From positions 62,001-126,000 of the forward strand of contig NZ_JXCA02000001.1 in NCBI RefSeq assembly GCF_000828085.3: a stretch of DNA of 64,000 nucleotides. Reading direction: 5' to 3'. Below the pieces are notes generated by a model. It did no database searches and was not told where the DNA came from. It saw nothing but the letters and a program-made list of their open reading frames with translations. The DNA is from Scytonema tolypothrichoides VB-61278. Its GTDB lineage: Bacteria; Cyanobacteriota; Cyanobacteriia; Cyanobacteriales; Nostocaceae. Below are positions 37,513 through 44,712 of this stretch, one piece after another. The stretch's first letter is position 1. Each line of letters begins with the position of its first letter. Position numbers and translations under genes: made by a program.

Positions 37513-39048
37513 ATGACAAATACGTTAAATGGAAAGGTTCACACTCACATCCAAGAGAGTAAAAACTATCAGGAAATTCTCAACTCTCAAATCTCAGTTA
37601 AGCCAAGTGATAAGCCAAAGGATGATTGGTCTGAGGTCACTCAAGATTTACTTGATAGCTTACCTCACGTTTGGACGAAAGGATTACTATATTTTCTGTT
37701 GAGTTTTTCGGCTATTGTTTTGCCTTGGGCGATGTTGTTTAAAGTTGATGAAACAGGCACTGCGAGAGGAAGACTTGAACCGAAGGGTAAGACAGTTAAC
37801 TTAGATACTCTTGTTACCGGAACTGTTGCCCAAATTCCGGTAAAAGAAGGTGAATTAGTCAAACCTGGGGAACCTGTGTTGATATTGGATTCGGAATTAG
37901 TTAAAACCGAATTACATCAGGTAAAGGAGAAATTGGAAGGGCAGTTAAATCGGCTTTCGCAGTTGAATGTTTTGAAAAAACAGTTAGTCGTAGCTTTGAC
38001 AACTCAGCAACAACAAAGTCAAGCACAAGAGTTAGAAAAACAGGCTCAAATTGAGCAAGCGCAGCAGAATTTTAGTGAACTCAAAAATTCTTATGAACTA
38101 CAAAAAGAAGAAAAACTGACACAAGTCAACCAGGCAAGACAAACTGTTGAATCTAGTCAAACAGCAAGTAAGTTTGTAGAGAGTGGTTTAGCCAGTGCCC
38201 AGCAGGAGGTGAAACGCTATAGACAGTTAAGTCAAGAAGGGATCGTTGCAGAAGTTAATGTTGTACAAAAGCAAGACATGGCAAACGAAAGGCAAAAGTC
38301 GTTTGCACAAAGTCAATCAGAGATTTCGCAAGCGAAACTACGCTTAGCAGAACAACAAAGTCATTATCAGCAGACTATTCGCAAAGCCAAAGCTGAGATT
38401 GAACAGGCTTACTTGCGCCTGAAGGAACAGCAAAGAAGTTATCAAACTTTGACTCATTCTGGGAAGCTAGCTGTCTTAAAAAGTGAAGAACAATTGAAGA
38501 ATCTCGAAACAGAAATGACTACCCTCAAGTCAGAGATTGCTCAAAGTAAAAGTCAAATTCAAAGTTTACAGCTACAGTTAGGGCAAAGAGTCTTAAAATC
38601 ACCTGTCGCTGGTAGAGTGTTTCAGTTACCAATACAAAGGGCTGGGGCTGTCGTGCAGTCAGGAACAATGATTGCAGAAATTGCCCCTGAAGGTGCGCCT
38701 TTAATTATTCGGGCACAGATAACGACAGCCGAGAGTGGTTCATTACAGAAAAAAATGCCAGTTAAGCTAAAGTTTGATGCTTATCCATTCCAGGATTATG
38801 GAGTTGTAGAAGGAGAATTAGTGGAGATTTCTCCTACTACAACAGAGGTGGTAACAGCTAATGGAAAAGTGGCAGCTTATAACTTAGAAATTGCCCTGAA
38901 ACAGAATTGTATTCCCAAGGCAGATAAATGTATTTCCTTGCGTCCTGGAGATACAGCGACAGCTGAGGTGATTGTACGACAACGTCGGATTATTGATTTT
39001 CTGCTCGATCCGTTTCAGCAGTTGCAGAAAGGCAATTTGAAATTATAG
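37513..39048 (+). CDS. HlyD-family membrane fusion protein
   Basis: A 511-residue periplasmic adaptor that couples the ABC exporter to the outer membrane. One membrane span (about residues 58-78, LLYFLLSFSAIVLPWAMLF) is followed by a lipoyl half-motif (LVTGTVAQIPVKEGELVKPG). A long coiled-coil hairpin runs from about 120 to 350, and the second lipoyl half and beta-barrel follow (LKSPVAGRVFQLPIQRAGA). The C terminus (RPGDTATAEVIVRQRRIIDF, LLDPF) matches HlyD/type I secretion adaptors. The start has AAGGATAAATC. It is 103 bp downstream of the exporter gene and clearly in the same operon. Confidence 0.92.
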   Translation: MTNTLNGKVHTHIQESKNYQEILNSQISVKPSDKPKDDWSEVTQDLLDSLPHVWTKGLLYFLLSFSAIVLPWAMLFKVDETGTARGRLEPKGKTVNLDTLVTGTVAQIPVKEGELVKPGEPVLILDSELVKTELHQVKEKLEGQLNRLSQLNVLKKQLVVALTTQQQQSQAQELEKQAQIEQAQQNFSELKNSYELQKEEKLTQVNQARQTVESSQTASKFVESGLASAQQEVKRYRQLSQEGIVAEVNVVQKQDMANERQKSFAQSQSEISQAKLRLAEQQSHYQQTIRKAKAEIEQAYLRLKEQQRSYQTLTHSGKLAVLKSEEQLKNLETEMTTLKSEIAQSKSQIQSLQLQLGQRVLKSPVAGRVFQLPIQRAGAVVQSGTMIAEIAPEGAPLIIRAQITTAESGSLQKKMPVKLKFDAYPFQDYGVVEGELVEISPTTTEVVTANGKVAAYNLEIALKQNCIPKADKCISLRPGDTATAEVIVRQRRIIDFLLDPFQQLQKGNLKL

Positions 39049-39089
39049 AAAGTGCTAGGTTTAAATTTATTGACTTAATTGGAATAAAT

Positions 39090-39830
39090 ATGATGTTAAA
39101 TACTGTTACTATTACCAACGAAGATGTTCTTCAACAAGTCAAGCTATCTTGTAAAATTCCGGAAATTATCCAAGAGATTGTAACCCGTAAAATTGTTGCA
39201 GTTGCTGCTGAGAAGATTGGCATTGAGGTAGAAGATGAAGTACTCCAGAAAACAGCAGATACTTTCCGATTAATAAACAACCTTGGAAGTGCTGAAGAGA
39301 CATGGCTATGGCTCCAAAAACATCACCTTTCCATTGAAGACTTTGAACAAATCGCATACACCAGCAGCATTTCTGAAGAGTTGGTCAAACATCTGTTTGC
39401 AGATAAAATTGAACCCTATTTCTTTGAAAACCAACTAGACTATATTGGCGCAGTCATGTACGAAGTTGTCTTAGATGATGAAGATTTGGCAATAGAGCTT
39501 TATTACACTATAAAAGAAGGTGAAATGAGCTTTTATGATGTTGCTCACACATATGTCCAGGACACAGAGTTACGCCGAAAATGCGGATATCGGGGGACAG
39601 TGTATCGTAAAGATTTAAAGCCAGAAATTTCTGCCGCTGTCTTTGCTGCTAAGCCGCCTCAGCTTCTCAAGCCAATTGTGACGTCTTCAGGAATCAATTT
39701 AATTTTTGTGGAAGAAATCGTTCAACCACAATTGAATGATAAACTACGCAATAGAATAACTACAAATTTCTTCTCAGAGTGGCTAAAACAACAAATTGAC
39801 CAGATGAAAATTATTCCGGACTTATCATAA
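39090..39830 (+). CDS. SurA/PpiC-like peptidyl-prolyl isomerase family protein of exporter locus
   Basis: A 246-residue protein with an N-terminal helical SurA_N-like region (about 1-110) and a parvulin-like domain (about 118-215: EVVLDDEDLAIELYYTIKEG, FYDVAHTYVQD, GYRGTVYRKDLKPEISAAVF, KPIVTSSGINLIFVEEI). There is no signal peptide, so it should act in the cytoplasm. Proteins like this commonly follow HlyD/ABC genes in cyanobacterial peptide-export clusters. I infer a chaperone or holdase role for the exported precursor. Catalytic prolyl isomerase activity is not assured. It begins 41 bp after the hlyD stop. Confidence 0.82.
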   Translation: MMLNTVTITNEDVLQQVKLSCKIPEIIQEIVTRKIVAVAAEKIGIEVEDEVLQKTADTFRLINNLGSAEETWLWLQKHHLSIEDFEQIAYTSSISEELVKHLFADKIEPYFFENQLDYIGAVMYEVVLDDEDLAIELYYTIKEGEMSFYDVAHTYVQDTELRRKCGYRGTVYRKDLKPEISAAVFAAKPPQLLKPIVTSSGINLIFVEEIVQPQLNDKLRNRITTNFFSEWLKQQIDQMKIIPDLS

Positions 39831-40137
39831 GATCATCTAGTTCTTTTGTGTCCAGATTAATAACAGAGTAGACCTCTTGCAAAAGTGAGATTTTACGAGG
39901 TTCTGTTAAGAGTTAAGCGTTCAGAATTAAGAGTTAAGCGTTCAAAGTTCTCTACAACTGCCACGAAGTCTAGTGTTTCCTTTAAGAAAACACCTGCATC
40001 TTATTTGAGTAAGATGCAGGATAAGACTGGCAATAAATTCAGAAGTAAAGCGAGTGAATGTCATTCTTTATAAAGAAGATTATCACTCAAGCTTTATTTA
40101 TCAAATTTATAGAAACGATTAGTGATATAACTTTTTA
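39831..40137. repeat. Intergenic stretch with TTGCAAAAGT-family repeat (39871-39914)
   Basis: The repeat GACCTCTTGCAAAAGTGAGA then TTTTACGAGGTTCTGTTAAG matches 25203-25246 in reverse. After it come two AGTTAAGCGTTC words. A hairpin follows at about 39986-40020 (CACCTGCATCTTA / TAAGATGCAGG), suitable as a terminator for the exporter operon. No gene is supported. Confidence 0.65.
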
Positions 40138-40344
40138 TTACCACCAACGGCGATATCCATAGTCATAGTTATTTACAGCTTTCCCGTCGCCAATATTAAC
40201 GTTATTGCCGCCGTTTCCGTTGCCAAAACTAATGCTATTGCCGTTGTTTCCGTCTCCACCTTTTGTTGCATCAAGCTCAGTATTTGATAGCTCATTGATA
40301 TAGCTGTCAGAGGTTGGCAGTTGAGCAATTGTAATCTTAGCCAT
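40138..40344 (-). CDS. Putative RiPP/bacteriocin precursor A, double-glycine leader, core ends RRWW
   Basis: A 68-residue peptide. The leader (about 1-30) has MAKITIAQLPTSDSYINELS then NTELDATKGG, with the acidic ELS-x-x-ELD helix and Gly-Gly cleavage site used by C39 proteases. The core (about 31-68) is Asn/Gly-rich (DGNNGNSISFGNGNGGNN and so on) and ends DYGYRRWW. A Shine-Dalgarno AGGAG lies upstream. It is convergent with the exporter operon, divergent from precursor B and close to the ThiF-like gene. I infer it is cleaved and exported by the C39-ABC/HlyD pair and probably modified by the E1-like enzyme. Confidence 0.8.
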   Translation of the reverse strand: MAKITIAQLPTSDSYINELSNTELDATKGGDGNNGNSISFGNGNGGNNVNIGDGKAVNNYDYGYRRWW

Positions 40345-41305
40345 TTGAAATGTACTCCTGGTTCAAGTTCTTTGTTTTAGGATTGGACTTTGTCTTGTCT
40401 CTTCCTGTTAACTATCTTCTGCTATTTACTCTAGGTATTCAAGGTTTTCATGACTAGTAAATAGACAAAAAGGATGCAGTTATATGTCGTCTATACATCA
40501 TAAATCTTGCTTGCTTGAGCGTTTTTTTTATAAACATCTCTGTTGTCGAATAAAATCATTATTCTTTGACAACATAATGAAAACATTTATGTCTGTTTTA
40601 CTAGATAAAAGTTGTCCGGATTTTTAGTTGCTTGGCTGTATTTATAACAGATTTAAAATATTGACTTTTTATGGAAAGTCTGAGAAACAGAAACAGTATA
40701 GTTTTTTCCACGATTTGATTCTCATACCGTTTTCATATGAAGATGCATAGAAAGAACCCCATCGCCGTTAACTGCCCTCCCCGATGTTTATTGATAATGG
40801 CTTTTGAATGGGTAAATGCCTGACTTCTCCCTTGTGGGGTGCTTAGATCTTGCACCTGAAAACATGAATGTTATCTCAGCACTAAGTATTAAGAGCAAAG
40901 TACTTAATTTTCGATAAATAGCCGCATCAAAAAATGTAGCTTGATTGCGGTTATTGCTGCTTTCTCGTGGTTTATACGGCTAGGTGCAAGATATCACTTA
41001 AGTAATAACTGCACTAGTTATGTCAGTTCTATCGGAAATTGGCAGTTAATTTTATTAGTATATTTACGTATAAGTATAAAGCTTTCTTACTGAAACTCTT
41101 CTAGTTTGGCGTTTTCCGACTATTTAGTCCATGCCTAATCAAGTTAGTGCGAATTGAATTTGACAACAAATGTAACTTTTATGTCTTAAAGTATACTTGA
41201 AACTACTTGAATGTCATAAATTTCTTATTTAAGCTGGTAATCAGCAATAAAACATTTCTGTTTTGTTGAAAAACACAAACAAATCTTACTTAGAGGAAAA
41301 CTGAA
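40345..41305. other. Long divergent region between the two precursor genes
   Basis: No further precursor-like frame was found by eye on either strand. The region is AT-rich apart from a GC-richer segment at about 40755-40860. It contains inverted arms ATCTTGCACCT (40847-40857) and AGGTGCAAGAT (40982-40992). Promoters for both precursors should be here. Confidence 0.5.
40847..40992. repeat. Foldback element with ATCTTGCACCT ends
   Basis: Perfect 11-bp inverted ends, ATCTTGCACCT and AGGTGCAAGAT, 146 bp apart in total, with partial extension outward (TTAG.../...ATCACTTAAG). There is no frame inside. It could be a MITE or the ends of a deleted insertion sequence. Confidence 0.5.
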
Positions 41306-41548
41306 GTGGCTCACATTACTGTTGGAAATCTCAAATCTGCTAACGCTGAATTGTTTTTTGAAAATCCTGAAAGTTTTATCACCGAATTAGGTGCTGACGA
41401 AACTGGTAAGATTCAAGGTGGATTAGGATTACTAAATGGTTTTCTAAATGGTAATACTACAGTAGTTAATGCGCCGATTGCAATAGGTGGTAGCAACAAT
41501 GATTCTGATGGCATTGACAATAAAGTAACATATCCTACGAGATGGTAA
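41306..41548 (+). CDS. Putative RiPP/bacteriocin precursor B, double-glycine leader, core ends PTRW
   Basis: An 80-residue peptide starting at GTG 41306 behind TAGAGGAAAA. The leader (about 1-39) begins MAHITVGNLKSANAELFF and ends ITELGADETGKIQGG, giving a Gly-Gly site. The core (about 40-80) starts LGLLNGFLNGNTTVVNAPIA and ends KVTYPTRW. It shares with precursor A the MA(K/H)IT start, the GG site, an Asn/Gly-rich core and a basic residue before C-terminal Trp, while the rest differs. The ThiF-like gene is 521 bp downstream in the same direction. It is probably a second substrate of the same export system. Confidence 0.78.
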   Translation: MAHITVGNLKSANAELFFENPESFITELGADETGKIQGGLGLLNGFLNGNTTVVNAPIAIGGSNNDSDGIDNKVTYPTRW

Positions 41549-42069
41549 GAACCTGAGACGTTGCTCAACAGGTAACGCTTGACAACATAGATACAAGCTG
41601 AATCTAAGGCAATTGCAATTTCACTCACTTAACTTACTTGCTTGTAGTCTGTCTAATTATTAAAAATTTGGACTGTAAATGCTGTATTCACTCAGATACG
41701 AATACTTGCTCAGTTCTTAAACATCAATTCAGTAATCAGACTGGTAACAAGAAGATAGAAATTTGGCATTCCCTTTTCAAATATCTACTTGCTGAAGTCT
41801 GTAAACCTAGCATTACTAAACTGATGTTCTAGACAACACAAGCTAAGTTTTCACTCAAGTTGGGAGTCAGATTCATCAGTCTCTTTACTCCCACTTATTA
41901 CTTGAGAATCAATTGTCACCATAACTGTCAGAAACTAAAGTTGCCAGATAATAGCCAAAGTCAATTAAGAATTGACTTTGGCTATTAAATATGACATGAG
42001 TTTCTCGGGAATGACTCTCTAATCAATCTTTGAATCAAGTCGTAAGTGTATTGAAAATTTTGGCTAACT
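41549..42069. other. Region between precursor B and thiF-like gene
   Basis: No convincing gene. An imperfect hairpin lies at about 41846-41905 (CTCAAGTTGGGAGT / ACTCCCAC..TTACTTGAG), and a perfect one at 41951-41985. Very short extra precursors cannot be fully excluded, but I saw no GG-leader-like frame. Confidence 0.5.
41951..41985. terminator. Strong hairpin before the thiF-like gene
   Basis: ATAGCCAAAGTCAATT, loop AAG, AATTGACTTTGGCTAT: a 16-bp perfect stem but without a T-run. It may end the precursor B transcript, or attenuate read-through so that precursor is made in excess of enzyme. Confidence 0.65.
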
Positions 42070-43086
42070 ATGAATATATTGAATAAATTCCAAGATGGAA
42101 TTACCTTTAAGCCTAGTATATATTTATTCTTTCCGTCAAAACAGAAAACTATACTAACCAATGGTCAACAGTCTTTCGTACTATCTAATATCCCTCAAGA
42201 GGTAGTGCAAGCATTAAAGCAAATAGTCGTAGGAACACAGCTTAATGCATTAGCATCTTTACTCCCAGGCGATAGACTTGAAAAAGTGATTTCACTGTTG
42301 GATTCTAAGGGTGTAGTAAGACCTTTCTATGAAAACGAATTCAAGGAAACACTTTTCGAGAAGCAAGTCGAGTTCTTTTCAGATTTCGTTGACGATCCCA
42401 ATGCTGCACAACAAAAGCTTTCAAAACAGTCTGTCTGTATTATCGGTTGTGGTGGAGGTGGAAATATTGCAGCCCAACATCTGGTAGCTGCTGGAATTAA
42501 AAACTTTATATTGGTCGATGATGACACTGTAAATCTAACAAACTTTAACCGTCAGTTTTGTTTTAGTCAGGCTGACGTCGGTACGCCGAAGGTTGAAGCA
42601 CTGCGTAACTATATTTTAGCGAGAAACCCTGATACAAAAGTCCATACTCGTAGAATAAGAATTCATTCAATAGAAGATTTATATAAAGGTTTAGAGGACT
42701 TAGAAAAGCCAGATTTTATTCTCTGTTGTGCTGACACACCACCAATTTTGATTGAGTCATGGATAGCACAGTATTGCATACAGGAAAATGTACCATGTAT
42801 GTTCTCAGGTGTGGGAGTTTATCATGGCATAGTAGGTCCATTATTGACAGAAAAGAGCCATATGGAAAAGTTTATTCAGCACAATCAAGAACTGGAGAAG
42901 CGGCAAAATGAAAGTTCTTTAAAAGTTGTATCGTCATCAATATCATATCTCAATACTTTGATTGGAACTCTGATGATTTCAGATGTGATTAAGTTTCTTT
43001 CAAGTATTAGTCAGCCACTCTCTCTGAATGCGACTTTACAATACAATGCTGATAAGGGTAACTTGGTCAAGATTGCTGAGTGGTAG
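42070..43086 (+). CDS. ThiF/E1-like adenylating enzyme with N-terminal PqqD-like region
   Basis: A 338-residue E1-superfamily protein. The N-terminal 95 residues have the strand-helix-winged-helix pattern of PqqD-like leader-binding (RRE) modules (YLFFPSKQKTILTNGQQSFVLS, then LASLLPG...LLDSKGVVRPF). The Rossmann ATP site is VCIIGCGGGGNIAAQHLVAA. Then come the Asp and Arg of VDDDTVNLTNFNRQ, GTPKVEALRNYI, and DFILCCADTPP. No CxxC zinc pair is obvious. The protein itself ends KIAEW. E1-like enzymes activate peptide C termini or side chains (MccB on microcin C7, PaaA on pantocin A, the C proteins of azoline RiPPs). By position it probably adenylates the Trp-ended precursors. No YcaO partner is present. 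Confidence 0.82.
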   Translation: MNILNKFQDGITFKPSIYLFFPSKQKTILTNGQQSFVLSNIPQEVVQALKQIVVGTQLNALASLLPGDRLEKVISLLDSKGVVRPFYENEFKETLFEKQVEFFSDFVDDPNAAQQKLSKQSVCIIGCGGGGNIAAQHLVAAGIKNFILVDDDTVNLTNFNRQFCFSQADVGTPKVEALRNYILARNPDTKVHTRRIRIHSIEDLYKGLEDLEKPDFILCCADTPPILIESWIAQYCIQENVPCMFSGVGVYHGIVGPLLTEKSHMEKFIQHNQELEKRQNESSLKVVSSSISYLNTLIGTLMISDVIKFLSSISQPLSLNATLQYNADKGNLVKIAEW

Positions 43087-43267
43087 AAACTATCAGTGAT
43101 GTTGCAAAAGTCGATTTTTGCCAATCAAGTTTCTTTCATTCGTAACGGGTGGTGATACGTTTTTTAGGGTGCGATAGCGAAGCGCTACTGCCTTCGGCAG
43201 ATCGCTCCTCACAATCGCACTCCTTTTCAACTTCATCCCCTCATTCTTCCTCTGCTGACCACAACTA

Positions 43268-43479
43268 ATATCAAGTTCGTTTGATTACTTACAATAAAAA
43301 GACCTCACCCCCATCCCCTCTCCTTATTAAGGAGAGGGGTGCCCTCTGGGCGGGGTGAGGTGAGACCAGCGCTGCGGGAGGGTTTCCCTGGCGCAGGCGA
43401 CTGGCGTTAGTGCAGCGTGACCGAAGGTCATACCCGGAGGGTTCTTCGTTTTTTATAAGTGTTCATCCGAACATGATAT
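43268..43479. mobile_element. MITE-like element B (212 bp)
   Basis: Ends ATATCAAGTTCG and CGAACATGATAT are related to those of 8318-8444. The interior contains a CCTCACCCC hairpin (43305-43363) and GC-rich palindromes, so other repeats may have inserted into it. There is no frame. Confidence 0.6.
43305..43363. repeat. CCTCACCCC / GGGGTGAGG hairpin repeat, copy 2
   Basis: CCTCACCCCCATCCCCTCTCC then TTATTAAGGAGAGGGG then GGGCGGGGTGAGG. It is nested inside MITE-like element B and related to 8548-8622 and 48759-48834. Confidence 0.7.
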
Positions 43480-43487
43480 AAGCCTAT

Positions 43488-44435
43488 CTAATTTCTACCC
43501 AAAGCCTGCTCGATGGTAGAAATTTTCACCGCCAAGTTGATGATATCCTGTCCAGTACTAGGTCTTTTCACTTCAGCATTATTAAGAGCCACAATATAAG
43601 GAGCATCATTAATTACGCCGATAATCGCCCCACCGGAAGAACCGCCAGCAGTGGCGCAATCATGTAATAAAAAACCAGCTTCTTCCTTCACGATGCTGCA
43701 TTTTTCCTCATAACTTGCCGTCCATCCTGGACCTGCAGTGAAATATTTTTGATACTTTTCGTTAGGAAAATCACCAGAATAACCCACGAAAAAGAAAGCT
43801 TTCTGCTTGCGAACAAGCGTAGTAGAAGGTATAGATTGCAGTCCCAAATGACCGTATTTACGACCTAGAGGTTGATTAATTTTCATAATTGCCCAGTCAT
43901 TAGGATTCAGACTGCTGCCTTTCTTGAAATCTGTACCGTAAACAACTTGCTCAACTTGCGCTATGTCTTGGTAATTCTTATCAATGACATTTGGCATAAA
44001 CTCGATTTTCGTGCTGAGTTTGCCAGTTTCGGGGTCGATAACGCAGTGAGCATTCGTCAAAACCAAATTATCGCTAATTAATGTTCCTGTGCAATGATAA
44101 TCTCTGGCATCGGTTGTAGTTCCCTGGACTCGACCAATTGCCGACCAAGGATATTTTCGGCTCAACATCGGGATACGATTATCTATACCACTAGGAATTC
44201 CTCTAGAGTCGCCTTCGTCAGGTTTTGCAGACCGTCCCAAACTCGGAGGTATAAAAGGTTTTGCATCACCTAGCAGCTTAAGTTGACCTGCTTGTTGGGA
44301 ACTGATGAATTTGGGTGTGATGCTTTGCTGTGGTTTTACTTGTGCTTGTGCTTGTACTGATGTCCAATCACGACTAGTAAGAGTTGTGACACCAAGAAGT
44401 CCAGCCAACAAGAGGACGAAAGATTTTTTCTTCAT
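43488..44435 (-). CDS. Secreted trypsin-like serine protease
   Basis: A 315-residue S1-family protease. A Sec signal peptide is clear (MKKKSFVLLLAGLLGVTTL, cleavage perhaps near VQAQA). The catalytic triad is visible: His in LVLTNAHCV, Asp in NPNDWAIMKI, Ser in TAGGSSGGAI. Cys pairs in YHCTGTLIS/AHCV and CSIV/HDCA suggest disulfides. It should be periplasmic or extracellular. ATG 44435 is chosen because TTAGGAGT precedes it, although the frame runs eight codons further. It lies next to the peptide locus but is convergent and separated by a MITE-like element, so a functional link is only speculative. Confidence 0.87.
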   Translation of the reverse strand: MKKKSFVLLLAGLLGVTTLTSRDWTSVQAQAQVKPQQSITPKFISSQQAGQLKLLGDAKPFIPPSLGRSAKPDEGDSRGIPSGIDNRIPMLSRKYPWSAIGRVQGTTTDARDYHCTGTLISDNLVLTNAHCVIDPETGKLSTKIEFMPNVIDKNYQDIAQVEQVVYGTDFKKGSSLNPNDWAIMKINQPLGRKYGHLGLQSIPSTTLVRKQKAFFFVGYSGDFPNEKYQKYFTAGPGWTASYEEKCSIVKEEAGFLLHDCATAGGSSGGAIIGVINDAPYIVALNNAEVKRPSTGQDIINLAVKISTIEQALGRN

Positions 44436-44466
44436 GATTATTAACACTCCTAAATTCAATATTTGG

Positions 44467-44550
44467 TATCATGTCCGGATAAACACTTATAAAAAAACGA
44501 ATAACCTCACCCGCCTCCGGCACCCTCTCCGCGATTTCGGAGAGGGTTCA
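44467..44550. repeat. One-ended MITE fragment plus CCTCACCC hairpin
   Basis: TATCATGTCCGGATAAACAC then TTATAAAAAAACGA matches the right end (reversed) of MITE-like element B. It runs into CCTCACCCGCC...CCCTCTCCGCGATTTCGGAGAGGG. No opposite end is found. Confidence 0.6.
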
Positions 44551-44582
44551 ATTCACGAGGAGTGTTACCCTGCACTCACTCT

Positions 44583-44688
44583 CATTCCCAGGCTCTAGCC
44601 TGGGAATGCAATTTGCTGTGGGCTGCTGCCTCTAGTGGCTCAGGAGGCTTTGCCTCCATTGCTGCATTCCTTGTCTCTGACAAGGAAC
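44583..44688. repeat. Two CCCA-type hairpin repeats
   Basis: CATTCCCAGGCTCTAGCCTGGGAATG (44583-44608) and ATTCCTTGTCTCTGACAAGGAAC (44666-44688) are hairpins related to 3693-3726 and 48601-48623. They lie just downstream of the TPR-CHAT stop and could terminate it. Confidence 0.65.
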
Positions 44689-44712
44689 GAGACATGAACG
44701 GAACCAAAAACC

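Larger units (their letters stand above)
43087..43487. other. Intergenic region containing MITE-like element B
   Basis: No gene. From 43095 it shows TTGCAAAAGT, then palindromic words, then the element at 43268-43479. Confidence 0.55.

Noticed and set aside
39885-40073. 62-residue frame after the exporter operon
   Set aside because: Its first half is the TTGCAAAAGT-family repeat and AGTTAAGCGTTC words. No double-glycine leader, so not a precursor.
41638-41832. 64-residue frame between precursor B and thiF-like gene
   Set aside because: TTG start, no ribosome-binding site and no GG leader. Cys-containing, but without precursor-like features.
43488-44435. Trypsin-like protease as part of the RiPP locus
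   Set aside because: It is convergent and separated by a MITE-like element and repeats, and the exporter already has its own leader peptidase. Proximity alone is not enough.
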